From assembly GCF_002091635.1 (NCBI RefSeq), contig NZ_BDAC01000011.1, positions 1-64,000 of the forward strand: DNA of 64,000 bases. The letters are read 5' to 3'. The notes beneath the pieces were generated by a model. That model saw only the letters and a list, made by a program, of their open reading frames with translations, was not told the origin of the DNA and made no database searches. Source of the stretch: Pseudomonas indica NBRC 103045. Lineage in GTDB: Bacteria; Pseudomonadota; Gammaproteobacteria; Pseudomonadales; Pseudomonadaceae. The position numbers and the translations under genes are program-made. Positions 37,237 through 48,435 of the stretch are shown here, one piece after another (position 1 is the stretch's first letter; each line of letters begins with the position of its first letter).

Positions 37237-38898
37237 ATGAAGGACAAGAGAACGCTGCTGTTGATGAGTGTCTTGCTGGCCTTGCTGGGTGTTTATCTAC
37301 TCAAGTCGCCAATCGAAAACTACCTTGCGGACCAGCCGCCCCAGCCAGAGTCCCCTGCATCTCAAGAGCAATTGCTGCCAGGGGAAAATGAAATCCGAAA
37401 AATCGACGTCGCTCAGGGAGACGATGGCTACTTCTATGCCACGGTCCATTATTTTTTCCGTGGCGATCTTTCCAATCCCAAGATCAGGGTCATGGCTGAT
37501 AGCCCGGATGCCGATGCGAGCAGGTTCTGGAACAGTGAACAGCTTGTTGATATTCAAAAAGGGGAAAACAGCGTACGGCTGGAGGTCTTGAGACCCGCGA
37601 CGCCATACAAGGAATTCACCAGCAAGAAGATCGTCGTGTCGATGAACAGCGGTTTCGCTGCTGCGCAAACGACCAAAGAAATCGATTTCCCAATTGAATG
37701 GACGGACTCGTCCACCTACATGCGAAATCGTGAATTCGCGAAAAAGACCATCGATGAGCTATATGCCGAAGCAGTCGAACTGATCGATCTTGCGGACGCC
37801 AGGACATTCCAGACCGCCAAGAAAAACTTGGAGAGAGTCCTGATCAAGGACTCACAATACATCGATGCCTACCCGGAGCTCGCCCGCTTCTCGATGAAAA
37901 ACAACTGGGGACCGGAGGGTTTGAAGCAAGCCGAAACCTACTTGATCAGCGGGCTGAAGCTGAATGGCAACCATGCGAACTCGCATGTCCTTCTCGGATA
38001 TGTCTATGTCCACCAGCGCCGCTTCGACGAAGCGAAAGCAGAGTTCGAAACCGCTGAGAAAATAGGTACGAAGAATCTCTGGCTCTGGGCAAACTGGGGT
38101 GAACTCCACGCTATGCAGGGTGAGTCCCAGAAGGCGATTGACATGTATCTGCGGGCCACAGACACACCGCGCCCATACGACACCTATGATAGGGCTAGGC
38201 TGGATGCCTACTTGAAGCTGTTCAGACTACTGACCTCTCCGGAGCAACTTGCAAAGGCAGATGAACTGTATCGAAAGCGTGCAGATGAGTATCCGAGCAT
38301 TCCTTGCTTCCGCACCGATTACGCTGCGTTCAGGCTAGAGAGGTTTGATGATTACCAGGGTGCGATAGCTGAAAGCCGCAAGGCTATCGACAATGGTTGC
38401 GAGTCACCACGCTCCCGTCAGGTGATGGGTCTTGCCAATTATGTCGCCTGGTCCAATACCCTGGACGAGCAACGGGAAGCGTATCTCTCGCAGGCACAGT
38501 TGTTCTTTCCTGAATCGCCACGACTCATTTATCAGTTGGCTAGAAGCCAAACTACCAACAAGGCCATCGGCGAACTGAAAAAACGCGCCGTCAGTATCGA
38601 CTCGAAAGACAACGAAAACTTTACTGCGCTCGCCTATGCCCTGATCGAAAACGATGTGGCCTCGGCCCGCCGACTGATCGAGCTTGGCGCAGATCCAATG
38701 AGCCATGTTGGAGATGAGGACTATCCCGTAGCGATGGCTCCCGTCTTTTATCAGCACAAGGAAGGCGTGCAGTTGATGCTGGAGTCAGGCGTCGATTTAA
38801 GTGCCGTGAAGTACAGGGGTATTTCTGCTTTGGGTTATGCGGAACAACTGCAGAACCCCGAGATCATTCATTTGATCAAGAGCAAGCTGAAAATCTGA
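37237..38898 (+). CDS. TPR and ankyrin-like repeat protein, membrane-anchored or secreted
   Basis: 553 aa. An N-terminal helix (about 5-22) followed by a polar, Pro-rich stretch suggests an anchor or signal. Residues ~50-150 form a beta domain (YFYATVHYFFRGDLSNPKIR). Residues ~170-440 are helical repeats of TPR type (NSHVLLGYVYVHQRRFDEAK, NWGELHAMQGESQKAID). The last ~80 residues look like two ankyrin repeats (FTALAYALIENDVASARRLI, GISALGYAEQL). AAGGAG precedes the ATG. Likely a protein-binding role; no known family name. Confidence 0.65.
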   Translation: MKDKRTLLLMSVLLALLGVYLLKSPIENYLADQPPQPESPASQEQLLPGENEIRKIDVAQGDDGYFYATVHYFFRGDLSNPKIRVMADSPDADASRFWNSEQLVDIQKGENSVRLEVLRPATPYKEFTSKKIVVSMNSGFAAAQTTKEIDFPIEWTDSSTYMRNREFAKKTIDELYAEAVELIDLADARTFQTAKKNLERVLIKDSQYIDAYPELARFSMKNNWGPEGLKQAETYLISGLKLNGNHANSHVLLGYVYVHQRRFDEAKAEFETAEKIGTKNLWLWANWGELHAMQGESQKAIDMYLRATDTPRPYDTYDRARLDAYLKLFRLLTSPEQLAKADELYRKRADEYPSIPCFRTDYAAFRLERFDDYQGAIAESRKAIDNGCESPRSRQVMGLANYVAWSNTLDEQREAYLSQAQLFFPESPRLIYQLARSQTTNKAIGELKKRAVSIDSKDNENFTALAYALIENDVASARRLIELGADPMSHVGDEDYPVAMAPVFYQHKEGVQLMLESGVDLSAVKYRGISALGYAEQLQNPEIIHLIKSKLKI

Positions 38899-38913
38899 AC
38901 CGTCAATACGGGG

Positions 38914-38953
38914 CTTTTCTCACGCAACGATCCGATATCGGTGCGTGAGAAAG
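38914..38953. terminator. Bidirectional terminator
   Basis: TTTCTCACGCA (38916-38926) pairs perfectly with TGCGTGAGAAA (38942-38952), so T-rich tails occur on both strands. It lies between two convergent genes. Confidence 0.8.
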
Positions 38954-38957
38954 CAGC

Positions 38958-40079
38958 TCATTGGGGAACATATCGCTGTTCCGAATGAGGCCCATCGATA
39001 GTAAGAGAAATAAACCGCGCAGGCGCGAGCTTCGCCTGGAAGAATTCGGTGATTTCCTCCTTCTCCTCCGGTGTCAGCGACAGTGCAAGGCTGTTCGGCC
39101 AGCGCCCCTGCTGGAATGCCGCCAGCTCCGGGGCGTTCCGGGAGCGCAGGAGTTCCAGGGCATCGCTCCACCAGGTGCGCTTGCAGGCCAGGGCATAGGG
39201 GTTGTCCGGCATGGCGCAGCCGAAGGCCAGGCTGCGCCCGACCTCGCGCAAGGGCTCTTGCAGGGTTCGCAGCTTCCACTTGGCCTGGAGCTTGTCGAGG
39301 GGCGATGGGCGGGGTTTTTCGGTGGGAACGTCCAGGCAGAGGTCGATGAGTTCCGGCGTGTACCGCTCGCCGTACATCTCGAAGAACACCGAGATCATTT
39401 CGTGGAAGAAGCGCTTCGACGCGGAATAGTGGCGAATGCTTTTCTTCGCCTCGATCAGGGTCTTGCAGTAGAGCGAAAAGGACAGGGCGATCTGCCCGAC
39501 CACGCTGTCGGCGATGCCGAAGCTCTGCCAGCGATCCAGGCGGCGGATGGCATCCCGTACCAAGGGGCGGTTGCTGGCGGCCAGGCCGTAGACGCCGGAC
39601 GCGCACAACCTGAGATCATGCGCCGGCATGCCCCCCTGGGTAACGAGTCCCGCGACCAGGCCGGCATATTCGGGCAGGTGCATGGCTTCGCCCCAGGTAT
39701 GCCGGATTTCATCCACCACGCAGGTGTCATGGTCGATATTGGCCAGCAAGGTCGATGGGTCGGCGAGGAAAAACGTGTCCGTGTCCATGAACAGCGTCTT
39801 CTCGGCGTATTCCAAGCCCATTTCCATGACACAGGCCTTGCGCCGATAGATGCATCGCCCCTCCCCCAGCCACCTGTCCAGGACCTCACGGGACAACGAA
39901 ACGATTTCGACCGGCCAACCCGAGAAATGCCGGGGCACGTCCGTCATCACCCGAATGGGAATGGAGCTGCGCTCCCGCCCTAGACGCGCCAATGCGGTGA
40001 GAATGGAAAACTTGGTTTCGAGGCGATGGTTGCGTTGATCGCCGTGGCAAAAATAGAGGATCTGACTTTCCGACTTCAT
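38958..40079 (-). CDS. Glycosyltransferase-like protein with DxD motif
   Basis: 373 aa, cytoplasmic. The N-terminal part looks like a GT-A fold (ILYFCHGDQRNHRLETKFSI, IPIRVMTDVPRHFSGWPVEI), with MDTDTFFLADPS providing a DxD metal/nucleotide-sugar site. A helical C-terminal half has VVGQIALSFSLYC. Similar proteins act on cell-surface glycans, but no glycan cluster is present here and the substrate is unknown. ATG 40079. Confidence 0.6.
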   Translation of the reverse strand: MKSESQILYFCHGDQRNHRLETKFSILTALARLGRERSSIPIRVMTDVPRHFSGWPVEIVSLSREVLDRWLGEGRCIYRRKACVMEMGLEYAEKTLFMDTDTFFLADPSTLLANIDHDTCVVDEIRHTWGEAMHLPEYAGLVAGLVTQGGMPAHDLRLCASGVYGLAASNRPLVRDAIRRLDRWQSFGIADSVVGQIALSFSLYCKTLIEAKKSIRHYSASKRFFHEMISVFFEMYGERYTPELIDLCLDVPTEKPRPSPLDKLQAKWKLRTLQEPLREVGRSLAFGCAMPDNPYALACKRTWWSDALELLRSRNAPELAAFQQGRWPNSLALSLTPEEKEEITEFFQAKLAPARFISLTIDGPHSEQRYVPQ

Positions 40080-40314
40080 CGCTGACCGTACCTGAATGGC
40101 AACAGGGACCGAACGTTCGGGGCACCCACGACGGGTACCGACGAGGCCTGCCGCTACAGTATTTGTCCGAGAAGTTGGCTAACTTAGTTCAGCACTGCGG
40201 AGTCGTGACGAATTTCTTCGGCATCTGATAGCAACCTCACATCACAATTGCCAACCATAAAGGTTTTGGCAGCGTGGCTGCCGCCACGGACAGGAGGATG
40301 CGCGGAGAGGAACG

Positions 40315-40337
40315 GGGCAGGCTCGATACCTGCCCCT
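40315..40337 (-). terminator. GGGGCAGG/CCTGCCCC stem-loop
   Basis: An 8-bp perfect stem with a 7-nt loop, six bases after the stop of the minus-strand gene at 40343. Followed on that strand by GTTCCTC. A likely terminator for that gene; the remaining gap to 40079 shows nothing else. Confidence 0.6.
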
Positions 40338-40342
40338 TCGGC

Positions 40343-40603
40343 TCATGCCGCCTGAGCGTAGAGCGCCCTACCGTGGTCGAGGCACTGGTCGACCAGCCAT
40401 TTTCCATGAGCGATGGAGGCGTGCTGGGCTTTTTCCAAGTCGGCCAGGAAGGCGTGGTCCAGGGGCAACGGGAAGCGCCGCGTGGTCCGTCCCTCGGGAT
40501 CGGTGATGCGGCATCCGCCAGCCCAGGGCGTCGGGCTGCCCGCATACTGCAGGACCTCGGCAGTGATGATGTAGTCGCGGTAGGTGCAGTGCATCGTGCT
40601 CAT
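40343..40603 (-). CDS. Conserved hypothetical, 86 aa
   Basis: Small soluble protein with MHCTYRDYIITAEVLQYAG at the start and ITDPEGRTTRRFPLPLDHAF in the middle, suggesting a small beta sheet followed by a helix. GAGG precedes the ATG and a good terminator follows. I recall similar short proteins in Pseudomonas; no function known. Confidence 0.6.
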   Translation of the reverse strand: MSTMHCTYRDYIITAEVLQYAGSPTPWAGGCRITDPEGRTTRRFPLPLDHAFLADLEKAQHASIAHGKWLVDQCLDHGRALYAQAA

Positions 40604-40876
40604 TGGCTCACCTCACATTGCTGAGGGCTCTGCCACATCACGGTGGCTCGGCCGGGTTGTCCCCCTGTGGCAAGTTGGCAAATCGCGCCAGCGGCCCGGT
40701 ACGCGATAACGACCAAGCCGTCTTGGGAGGGTACACCCCGATCGGCATTCGTGAAGTGCCGATGGTCCGAACGTATCGGCAAGATTTTTTCACGCTGTTT
40801 GTCGATCGACGCGCTCCCGGTTCGACAATGATACGAACCGCCCCAATCACGGCGCCCTCACACAAGGAGCTTCCCC

Positions 40877-41278
40877 ATGGTGACCGACATTTTCGTCAAC
40901 CTGCCCGTCAGGAACCTGCAGCAGTCCATCGCGTTCTTCACCCGGCTGGGCTTTACCTTCAATCCCGAATACACCGATGAGACCGCCACCTGTATGGTCG
41001 TGGCCGAGCACATCTACGTGATGTTGCTGGTGGAAGAGAAATTCCAGGGCTTCACGCCGAAGCCGTTGTGTGATGCGCGGAAAGCTACCGAAGTGCTGGT
41101 GTGCCTGTCGCTGCCGGACCGTGCCGAGGTCGATGGCATGGTGGAAAAAGCCGTGGCAGCTGGAGGACGTACCTACCACGAGCCGCAGGACCACGGCTTC
41201 ATGTATCAGCATGGTTTCGAGGATCTGGACGGCCATATCTGGGAACTGGTCGCGATGGCGCAGGCAGCGGAACAGTGA
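40877..41278 (+). CDS. VOC / glyoxalase-fold protein
   Basis: 133 aa with the paired beta-alpha-beta-beta-beta modules of the vicinal-oxygen-chelate fold: IFVNLPVRNLQQSIAFFTRL, TCMVVAEHIYVMLL, then VDGMVEKAVAAGGRTYHE and HGFMYQHGFEDLDGHIWELV. The last Glu and His positions are typical metal ligands. Substrate unknown; it may be related to antibiotic- or glyoxal-type enzymes. AAGGAG precedes the ATG and a terminator follows. Confidence 0.85.
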   Translation: MVTDIFVNLPVRNLQQSIAFFTRLGFTFNPEYTDETATCMVVAEHIYVMLLVEEKFQGFTPKPLCDARKATEVLVCLSLPDRAEVDGMVEKAVAAGGRTYHEPQDHGFMYQHGFEDLDGHIWELVAMAQAAEQ

Positions 41279-41286
41279 CGGTATCT

Positions 41287-41324
41287 GGAGCGTTCGCAGC
41301 GCCGCCCGGCTCCGCGAACGCTCC
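41287..41324 (+). terminator. Terminator-like hairpin after the VOC gene
   Basis: GGAGCGTTCGC pairs perfectly with GCGAACGCTCC across a 16-nt loop, 8 bases after the stop. No T-run. Confidence 0.55.
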
Positions 41325-41451
41325 GGGACAATTCGCCGCATCCCCCGCCCCGACCGAGCGCTTACACTGCCGCCCGACGACGCCCGGCAGAAACGCGTCG
41401 CATCTGCTTTGTGTGTAGACCTTCCCTATCGCCCCACAGCGAGGTTTACCC

Positions 41452-41787
41452 ATGGCCATCACATCCGCCGATATCTGCACCGCCGCCGACCGCCTCAAGG
41501 GATTCGTCGGTTTCAACCGCAAGACCGGCAAGTACATCGTCCGCTTCAGCGAGGACTCGTTCGGCATGGACGTCGACGAAGACAGCATCGCCCTGGCCTG
41601 CGAGTTCGTCTGGTGCCCGGCGGAGGGCGACGTGGCGCGTCTCAGCCGCGAGCGGATTCGTCTGTTGCTGGAGCAGAACATCAACGACCGCCTGGACCTC
41701 GGCGAACCGCTGCTCACTTACCTGCGCCGCGAAGACCTGCCGGAGATTCTCGCCCGCCGCCAGGTGCTCCAGGCGGATGCCGGTTGA
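41452..41787 (+). CDS. Conserved hypothetical, 111 aa
   Basis: Soluble acidic protein. ADRLKGFVGFNRKTGKYIVRF and DSFGMDVDEDSIALACEFVW read as strands and a helix; the C-terminal half is helical (SRERIRLLLEQNINDRLDL). GAGG precedes the ATG. Looks conserved in Pseudomonas but has no known role. Convergent with trhA, 8 bases apart. Confidence 0.6.
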   Translation: MAITSADICTAADRLKGFVGFNRKTGKYIVRFSEDSFGMDVDEDSIALACEFVWCPAEGDVARLSRERIRLLLEQNINDRLDLGEPLLTYLRREDLPEILARRQVLQADAG

Positions 41788-41795
41788 ACCGATGT

Positions 41796-42434
41796 CTAGA
41801 GGACATAGCGCCACACCGCCACGAAGTGCAGCAGGCTGCCGGCGATGACGAACAGGTGCCAGATACCGTGCCAGTGGCGGAAACGGCTGTCGTAGGCGAA
41901 GAACAGGATGCCCACGGTGTAGGCCACGCCGCCACTGGCCAACCAGAGGAAGCCGGGGGTGCCCAAGGCGTCGATCAGCGGCTCGACGGCGATCAGTACG
42001 ATCCAGCCCATCACCGCGTATATCACGATGGAGAGGATGCGCGCCTCCGAGCGCGGCTTGATTTCCTGCAGCATCCCGATCACCGCCAGGCCCCAGACGA
42101 TGCCGAACAGCGTCCAACCCCAGGCACCCTGCAAGGTCACCAGGCAGAACGGTGTGTAGCTGCCGGCGATCATCAGGTAGATGGACAGGTGGTCGAGCTT
42201 GCGCAGGACCACCTTGGCCCTTCCGCGAAGGCTGTGGTACAGCGTCGAGATGCTGTACAGCACCACCAGCGAAAAACCGTAGATGGCGACGCCGACGATC
42301 TTGCGCGGGTCGCCGCCGAGACCGGCCAGCACCAGCAGCCATACCGCGCCGATCGTCGCCAGCACGGCGCCGACCAGATGGGTCCAGGCGTTGAAACGTT
42401 CCCCGTGATACATGTGTTGCAAACCCTTGCTCAT
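41796..42434 (-). CDS. trhA: PAQR-type hemolysin III family protein
   Basis: 212 aa with seven membrane helices. Signatures: GERFNAWTHLVGA, STLYHSLRG, KLDHLSIYLMIAGSYTPF and FRHWHGIWHLFVIAGSLLHF, giving the conserved His/Asp set that may bind zinc. In E. coli the homologue TrhA (YqfA) affects membrane energetics; the hemolysin name is historic. Start ATG 42434. Confidence 0.88.
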   Translation of the reverse strand: MSKGLQHMYHGERFNAWTHLVGAVLATIGAVWLLVLAGLGGDPRKIVGVAIYGFSLVVLYSISTLYHSLRGRAKVVLRKLDHLSIYLMIAGSYTPFCLVTLQGAWGWTLFGIVWGLAVIGMLQEIKPRSEARILSIVIYAVMGWIVLIAVEPLIDALGTPGFLWLASGGVAYTVGILFFAYDSRFRHWHGIWHLFVIAGSLLHFVAVWRYVL

Positions 42435-42560
42435 TCATCCAGCCGGGCACGATACCCGAGATATTCGTGCCTGTAGCACGCCGAAAGGTGTGTCGCCGCA
42501 ATCGCAGGCTTTCGCCACGGGTATGCTGGTGCGCCGAACCTGCCCAGGAGGAGATCGACA

Positions 42561-42758
42561 ATGAGCCGTAGCGACTTTCACCATGAACACGCCGAGCGGG
42601 CCCATGCCGAGGCCGTGCGTCTGCTGGCGCAGCGCGAAGCCCTCGGTGGACGCTGGCTGGCCTGGGTCGCCACGGAGCTGTACCGGCTGAGTCCAGCGGA
42701 GTATGTCGCCATGGTACGCCGCGAGCTAGAGCGGCTGGCCGCACAATCGAGTGTCTAA
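42561..42758 (+). CDS. Small conserved hypothetical, 65 aa
   Basis: Almost entirely helical and rich in Ala/Glu/Arg (FHHEHAERAHAEAVRLLAQR, WVATELYRLSPAEYVAMV). AGGAGG precedes the ATG. No transmembrane segment. Function unknown; a short helical partner protein is possible. Confidence 0.55.
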   Translation: MSRSDFHHEHAERAHAEAVRLLAQREALGGRWLAWVATELYRLSPAEYVAMVRRELERLAAQSSV

Positions 42759-42864
42759 CCACACAGACAGTTCTGTGAACTAATCAACCCCATCGAGAAT
42801 GCCAATGAGGCGCTCGGAGAGGCCGTCGTTATGCTCGGGGCACCGATTGCACAGGAGCCGTAGC

Positions 42865-43386
42865 ATGACTGCCAGAGCGCACGAACCCTCCCACCTCGAC
42901 GACGAAACCCTGGACTTCGCCACCCGCGTGTTCGATTACGCCCGCAGCGGGGACAGCGAGGCGCTGGTCACGTTGCTGGAACAGGGCCTGCCGCCGGACC
43001 TGCGCAACCACCGCGGCGACAGCCTGCTCATGCTGGCCAGCTACCACGGCCATCTGCAGACCAGCCGGATATTGCTGGCCCACGGCGCCGACCCGGACCT
43101 GCGCAACCAGAGCGGACAGACGCCTCTGGCCGGCGCGGTATTCAAGGGCGACCTGCCGATGATCCAGTTGCTGCTGGAGCACGGCGCCGAAGTGGACGGC
43201 ACGACGCCGGATGGCAAGACGGCGCTGGCGATCGCCGCCCTCTTCGACCGGGTCGAGGCGATCGACCTGCTGCTGGCGCATGGCGCCGATCCGCAGCATC
43301 GCGATGCCAACGGCCTCACCCCGCTGGACGCCGCCCAGCGCATGGGCGCCCTCAAGGCTGCAGAGCGCCTGCTATATGCCAGTTAA
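42865..43386 (+). CDS. Ankyrin-repeat protein
   Basis: 173 aa, four ankyrin repeats and no signal peptide: RGDSLLMLASYHGHLQTSRI, SGQTPLAGAVFKGDLPMIQL, DGKTALAIAALFDRVEAIDL and NGLTPLDAAQRMGALKAAER. AGGAG precedes ATG 42865. Small cytoplasmic ankyrin proteins of Pseudomonas are associated with catalase and stress genes in some species, but none is nearby. Convergent with the kinase gene, 11 bases apart. Confidence 0.85.
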   Translation: MTARAHEPSHLDDETLDFATRVFDYARSGDSEALVTLLEQGLPPDLRNHRGDSLLMLASYHGHLQTSRILLAHGADPDLRNQSGQTPLAGAVFKGDLPMIQLLLEHGAEVDGTTPDGKTALAIAALFDRVEAIDLLLAHGADPQHRDANGLTPLDAAQRMGALKAAERLLYAS

Positions 43387-43397
43387 GCGGCGAGCCG

Positions 43398-45341
<1,944 letters not shown>

Positions 45342-45516
45342 GGAAGAATCCGCGCGCGTCCGGTGATTGATTTCTCGGCAAGCCGGACCCCGTACTACCC
45401 GTTCGTCTCCGACCTGAGTTAGTAAGAGAGATCCGTTTTTCGATAGTTCCCAAGTGCCGCCATTCCCGAAATAGGAATGGCGGAACCTGTAACGAACGTC
45501 ACGTTTATCGCATCGA

Positions 45517-46863
45517 TCAGGGGCGGATACGCTCGTAGGCGCCCAGGTCGCACACTGCCACCCCATCTCCATCGCCATCCTGCGGACGGGGTACGCCGCG
45601 CTGGTCGTGGCGGGTGCAACTGCCGATGCCGGCATCCAGTGCCGGGCTGCCCTTGCGCAGCGCATGGGTCTGCGTCGTGCCTTTGTTGTTCGACAGCACG
45701 TGCAGGACCTTGCGGAACGTCAGCGCATCATCCACCAACACATCGGCGGTGCAGTTGCCGGTATCGGCGCCCAGCAGCAGCCCGATGGCCCGATAGGTGC
45801 CGAGGGTCGCGCAGTTGGCCGGCGATCCGCCGAGCCGGTTGCCGGCGACCAGGCTGTTGCGGATCAGCAGGTTGCCGCTGTTGCTCACGCCCAGCCCGTC
45901 GTTGCCGGCGATGGTCACGTTGACCAGGCGCGCCTGGACATTGGCATCCTCGGCGAAACGGGCGAAGCCATTGGTCAGCACCCCGTTGGTTTCGATGCCC
46001 TGATTGCCGCTGAGGGTGCTGTTGGTCAGCAACAGTCGGCCGCCGGCGCGGTTGGCGATGGCGCTGCCGCCCCCTCCGAACAGGGGCACGCCCGCCGCGT
46101 TGTCGACGAAGGTGGTGCGGGCCACGTCGGCGACGCCTTCGTTGTACAGCGCGCCACCCTGGCCGTAGTCCCCATCGCTGTCGGTCACGCTGTTGCGGCG
46201 CAGGGTGCTGTCGCGCAGCAGCAGGTCGCCCCGGTTGAAAATCGCGCCGCCGCGACCGAAGAAGCCCTCGTCGCCGTTGGAATTGTTGCCCTCGAACAGG
46301 GCATGGCTGACGCTCAGGCTGGCGAAGTTGGCGATGGCCCCGCCCTGACCCTGGATACCGGCATCGGCACGGTTGTTCAGGAAGCTGACCCGGTGCACCA
46401 CGGTTTCCCCGTCGTTGCGGACGGCGCCGCCGTAGGTATCGGCCAGGCCGTCGCGCAGGGTCAACCGGCGCAGCTGCAGCCGCGCGTCCGGCAGCACTTC
46501 GATCAGTCGCTCGGTGCTGCCCTGGATGACCGAACCATCCTGCGACGCGCCGACCAGGGTGATATCGCCCCGGATATCCAGATCGCCCCGCACACCGTCG
46601 TCCTCGTCGGGGTCGGGGTCTTCGTCGGGATTCCAGACGGGGTCGGGCAAGGTCAGGCTGTAGGTGGCCTCGCGCAGGATGACGCGGTGCGAACCGGGCA
46701 TGGCGTTGGCCCGGTAAAGCGTTTCACGCAGCGAACAGGCCGTGGTACAGCCGGGGTCGAAACTGTCGCTGGTCTTGTCGACGACGAAATCCGCGGCGGT
46801 GGCCGCGAACGGAGCGGTCAGGCAGAGTGCGCCCAAGGCGCGGAAGAAAGGGAATGCGGGCAT
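45517..46863 (-). CDS. Secreted CSLREA / beta-helix protein, paralogue 3
   Basis: 448 aa with a signal peptide (about 1-24). It has [33 protein letters not shown], beta-helix coils with [17 protein letters not shown] and [19 protein letters not shown], and the end [20 protein letters not shown] then [15 protein letters not shown]. Clearly the same family as the pair at 24.8-27.6 kb but more diverged. An acidic insert rich in Asp/Glu/Pro ([11 protein letters not shown]) follows the N-terminal motif. ATG 46863 has GGAG upstream. No sulfation genes are next to it. Confidence 0.85.
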   Translation of the reverse strand: MPAFPFFRALGALCLTAPFAATAADFVVDKTSDSFDPGCTTACSLRETLYRANAMPGSHRVILREATYSLTLPDPVWNPDEDPDPDEDDGVRGDLDIRGDITLVGASQDGSVIQGSTERLIEVLPDARLQLRRLTLRDGLADTYGGAVRNDGETVVHRVSFLNNRADAGIQGQGGAIANFASLSVSHALFEGNNSNGDEGFFGRGGAIFNRGDLLLRDSTLRRNSVTDSDGDYGQGGALYNEGVADVARTTFVDNAAGVPLFGGGGSAIANRAGGRLLLTNSTLSGNQGIETNGVLTNGFARFAEDANVQARLVNVTIAGNDGLGVSNSGNLLIRNSLVAGNRLGGSPANCATLGTYRAIGLLLGADTGNCTADVLVDDALTFRKVLHVLSNNKGTTQTHALRKGSPALDAGIGSCTRHDQRGVPRPQDGDGDGVAVCDLGAYERIRP

Positions 46864-47060
46864 GGCACAGGCTCCATCCAAGTGAAAGATTCCTTGTCGG
46901 AGACTGCCCGGCTTCCGGCAGACAACGAGGTTGGCCGGCGGGTCGGGATGGCCGGCCGGCTCTACGTAGACCGATGGGGGACGAAGGGGTTCTCCGGAAG
47001 CGGCCCTTACCAGGTACCGACCGTCGCCTGGTTGCCAGGCTGATGCACAGACCGCTTTTG

Positions 47061-47084
47061 GTAGGAGCCAGCTCTGCTGGCGAA
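47061..47084 (+). repeat. REP-like element, GTAGGAGCCAGCTCTGCTGG family
   Basis: Third single copy of the 24-base element in the window. It is the only feature I see in the 320-base gap 46864-47183. Confidence 0.75.
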
Positions 47085-47183
47085 AACTTCTGCGCGGCTC
47101 GTCTATGAATCTCCGCGTGGGAGCGAACTCATCCGCGAATGACCAGCAGCCGGCTCACGAATGAATTGGCTCCCACGGCCGGG

Positions 47184-47633
47184 TCAGCTGGCGCGGGCCA
47201 GGTTGCGCAGGGCCTTGACCTCGTCATGGTTGCGCTGAACGCCCTGGCACTGTTTTTCCACCAGCAGGCGCACGTTGGCCGGCAGGTCTTTCTCCAGCGC
47301 TTCGCGGTAGGACTTCAGCGCCACGTCCTCGCCACGTTCGCATTCGTTGAGAATGGCTTCGTCGCTCTTGCCGGTGATCATGGATTTCAGATCGACCCAG
47401 CGCCGGTGCAGGTTGCCGGCGATGCTCGAACTGGTTTCGGGTTCGCCGCCCAGCGAACGAACCATCTCCTGCAGTTCGCGCGCCGCCTCGGCGCAACCCA
47501 GGGCACGCTGGCTGAAAGTGCTTTTCAACTGGGTGCTCTTGATCCCTTCGGCGCACTCACGGAAGCCTTTCTCGCCGTCCTTGCAGGTTTCGATCAGGTC
47601 GTTGAGTACCGAAATCACGTCTTTGTTGTCCAT
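47184..47633 (-). CDS. PA2169-family four-helix-bundle protein (DUF2383)
   Basis: 149 aa, four helices, no signal peptide: DVISVLNDLIETCKDGEKGF, FSQRALGCAEAARELQEMV, WVDLKSMITGKSDEAILNEC and DLPANVRLLVEKQCQGVQRN. The family resembles ferritin-like bundles and is linked to stress or stationary phase in Pseudomonas. GAGGAG precedes the ATG. Confidence 0.85.
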   Translation of the reverse strand: MDNKDVISVLNDLIETCKDGEKGFRECAEGIKSTQLKSTFSQRALGCAEAARELQEMVRSLGGEPETSSSIAGNLHRRWVDLKSMITGKSDEAILNECERGEDVALKSYREALEKDLPANVRLLVEKQCQGVQRNHDEVKALRNLARAS

Positions 47634-47751
47634 TTCGCTCTCCTCTGAATCAGAAGGTGCTCATCGGCCAAACCGCTCTGGTCCGGCCGCCTGTTAGGGT
47701 GGACTGCCCGTTTTCGGGAAAGGTTCAGGGGGTTCCGATGGGAGGGACAGA

Positions 47752-48348
47752 TCACTCGCTCCCGGTCAGATCATGGAGGTAGGCGAGCACCGAAGGTGGC
47801 TCGTAAGCCTGCATGCGTGCAACCTTGTCGCGGATGAAAGCGTCGAACAGGTCCGGGTCCTGGAAATAGACGCCGGTGAAGAGCGCCATGTAGGTCTTGC
47901 GGCCATCCCAGAAGGAAAACATGTTGCCGACAGGGCGACCGTGGATGGTCAGCAGGTAAAGCCGCGCCCCCTCGCCATAGCGATGGGTCAGTTCGATCGG
48001 CGTCCTCTCCAGCTCGCTGAGCTGTCGCCCGAGCGCGAAACCCAGCTCCCAGCCCGTGGCATCGCCCAGCGAGGACTGGGCGGTGAAATGCCGGTTGAAG
48101 CTGTTGATCAGGTAGAAGTCGCCGGCCCCCGATTGCTCGTAGGACAGTTCCACTCCCTGGCCGGCGTAGGTCATCGTCTTATGGAAACGCCCGGGGCGGG
48201 CAAGCGTCAGCGTTACGCCGAAATCCCGGAAGTCCTGCTCCGTCAGCAGCAAACCGCGTTCATCCCCGCCGAGGTCGCTGCCCATGCTGCAGGCTGCAAG
48301 CAGGCACACCACCACGAACGCGGCCGCGCACTTCATCACATGGCTCAT
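47752..48348 (-). CDS. Lipoprotein, unknown
   Basis: 198 aa. Lipobox LAAC gives a lipidated Cys at about 20. The mature domain mixes strands and helices (TYAGQGVELSYEQSGAGDFY, GWELGFALGRQLSELERTPI). No family recognised. It is 87 bases downstream of the solute-binding protein gene on the same strand. Confidence 0.65.
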   Translation of the reverse strand: MSHVMKCAAAFVVVCLLAACSMGSDLGGDERGLLLTEQDFRDFGVTLTLARPGRFHKTMTYAGQGVELSYEQSGAGDFYLINSFNRHFTAQSSLGDATGWELGFALGRQLSELERTPIELTHRYGEGARLYLLTIHGRPVGNMFSFWDGRKTYMALFTGVYFQDPDLFDAFIRDKVARMQAYEPPSVLAYLHDLTGSE

Positions 48349-48435
48349 CGAAACATCCCTGTCGATCCATCAATGGCGGCGGAGCATGCCATAGCCGCGC
48401 GCCAACATGAATCTCCCGCTTCGCTTTCTCCGACG

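Noticed and set aside
41070-42476. 468-aa plus-strand frame spanning VOC, the 111-aa gene and trhA
   Set aside because: Runs out of frame through two recognised genes and antisense to trhA; no family content.
45342-45665. N-terminal extension of the Ser/Thr kinase frame
   Set aside because: Overlaps the 3' end of the beta-helix gene and has no signal or domain; the kinase family starts at the ATG at 45341.
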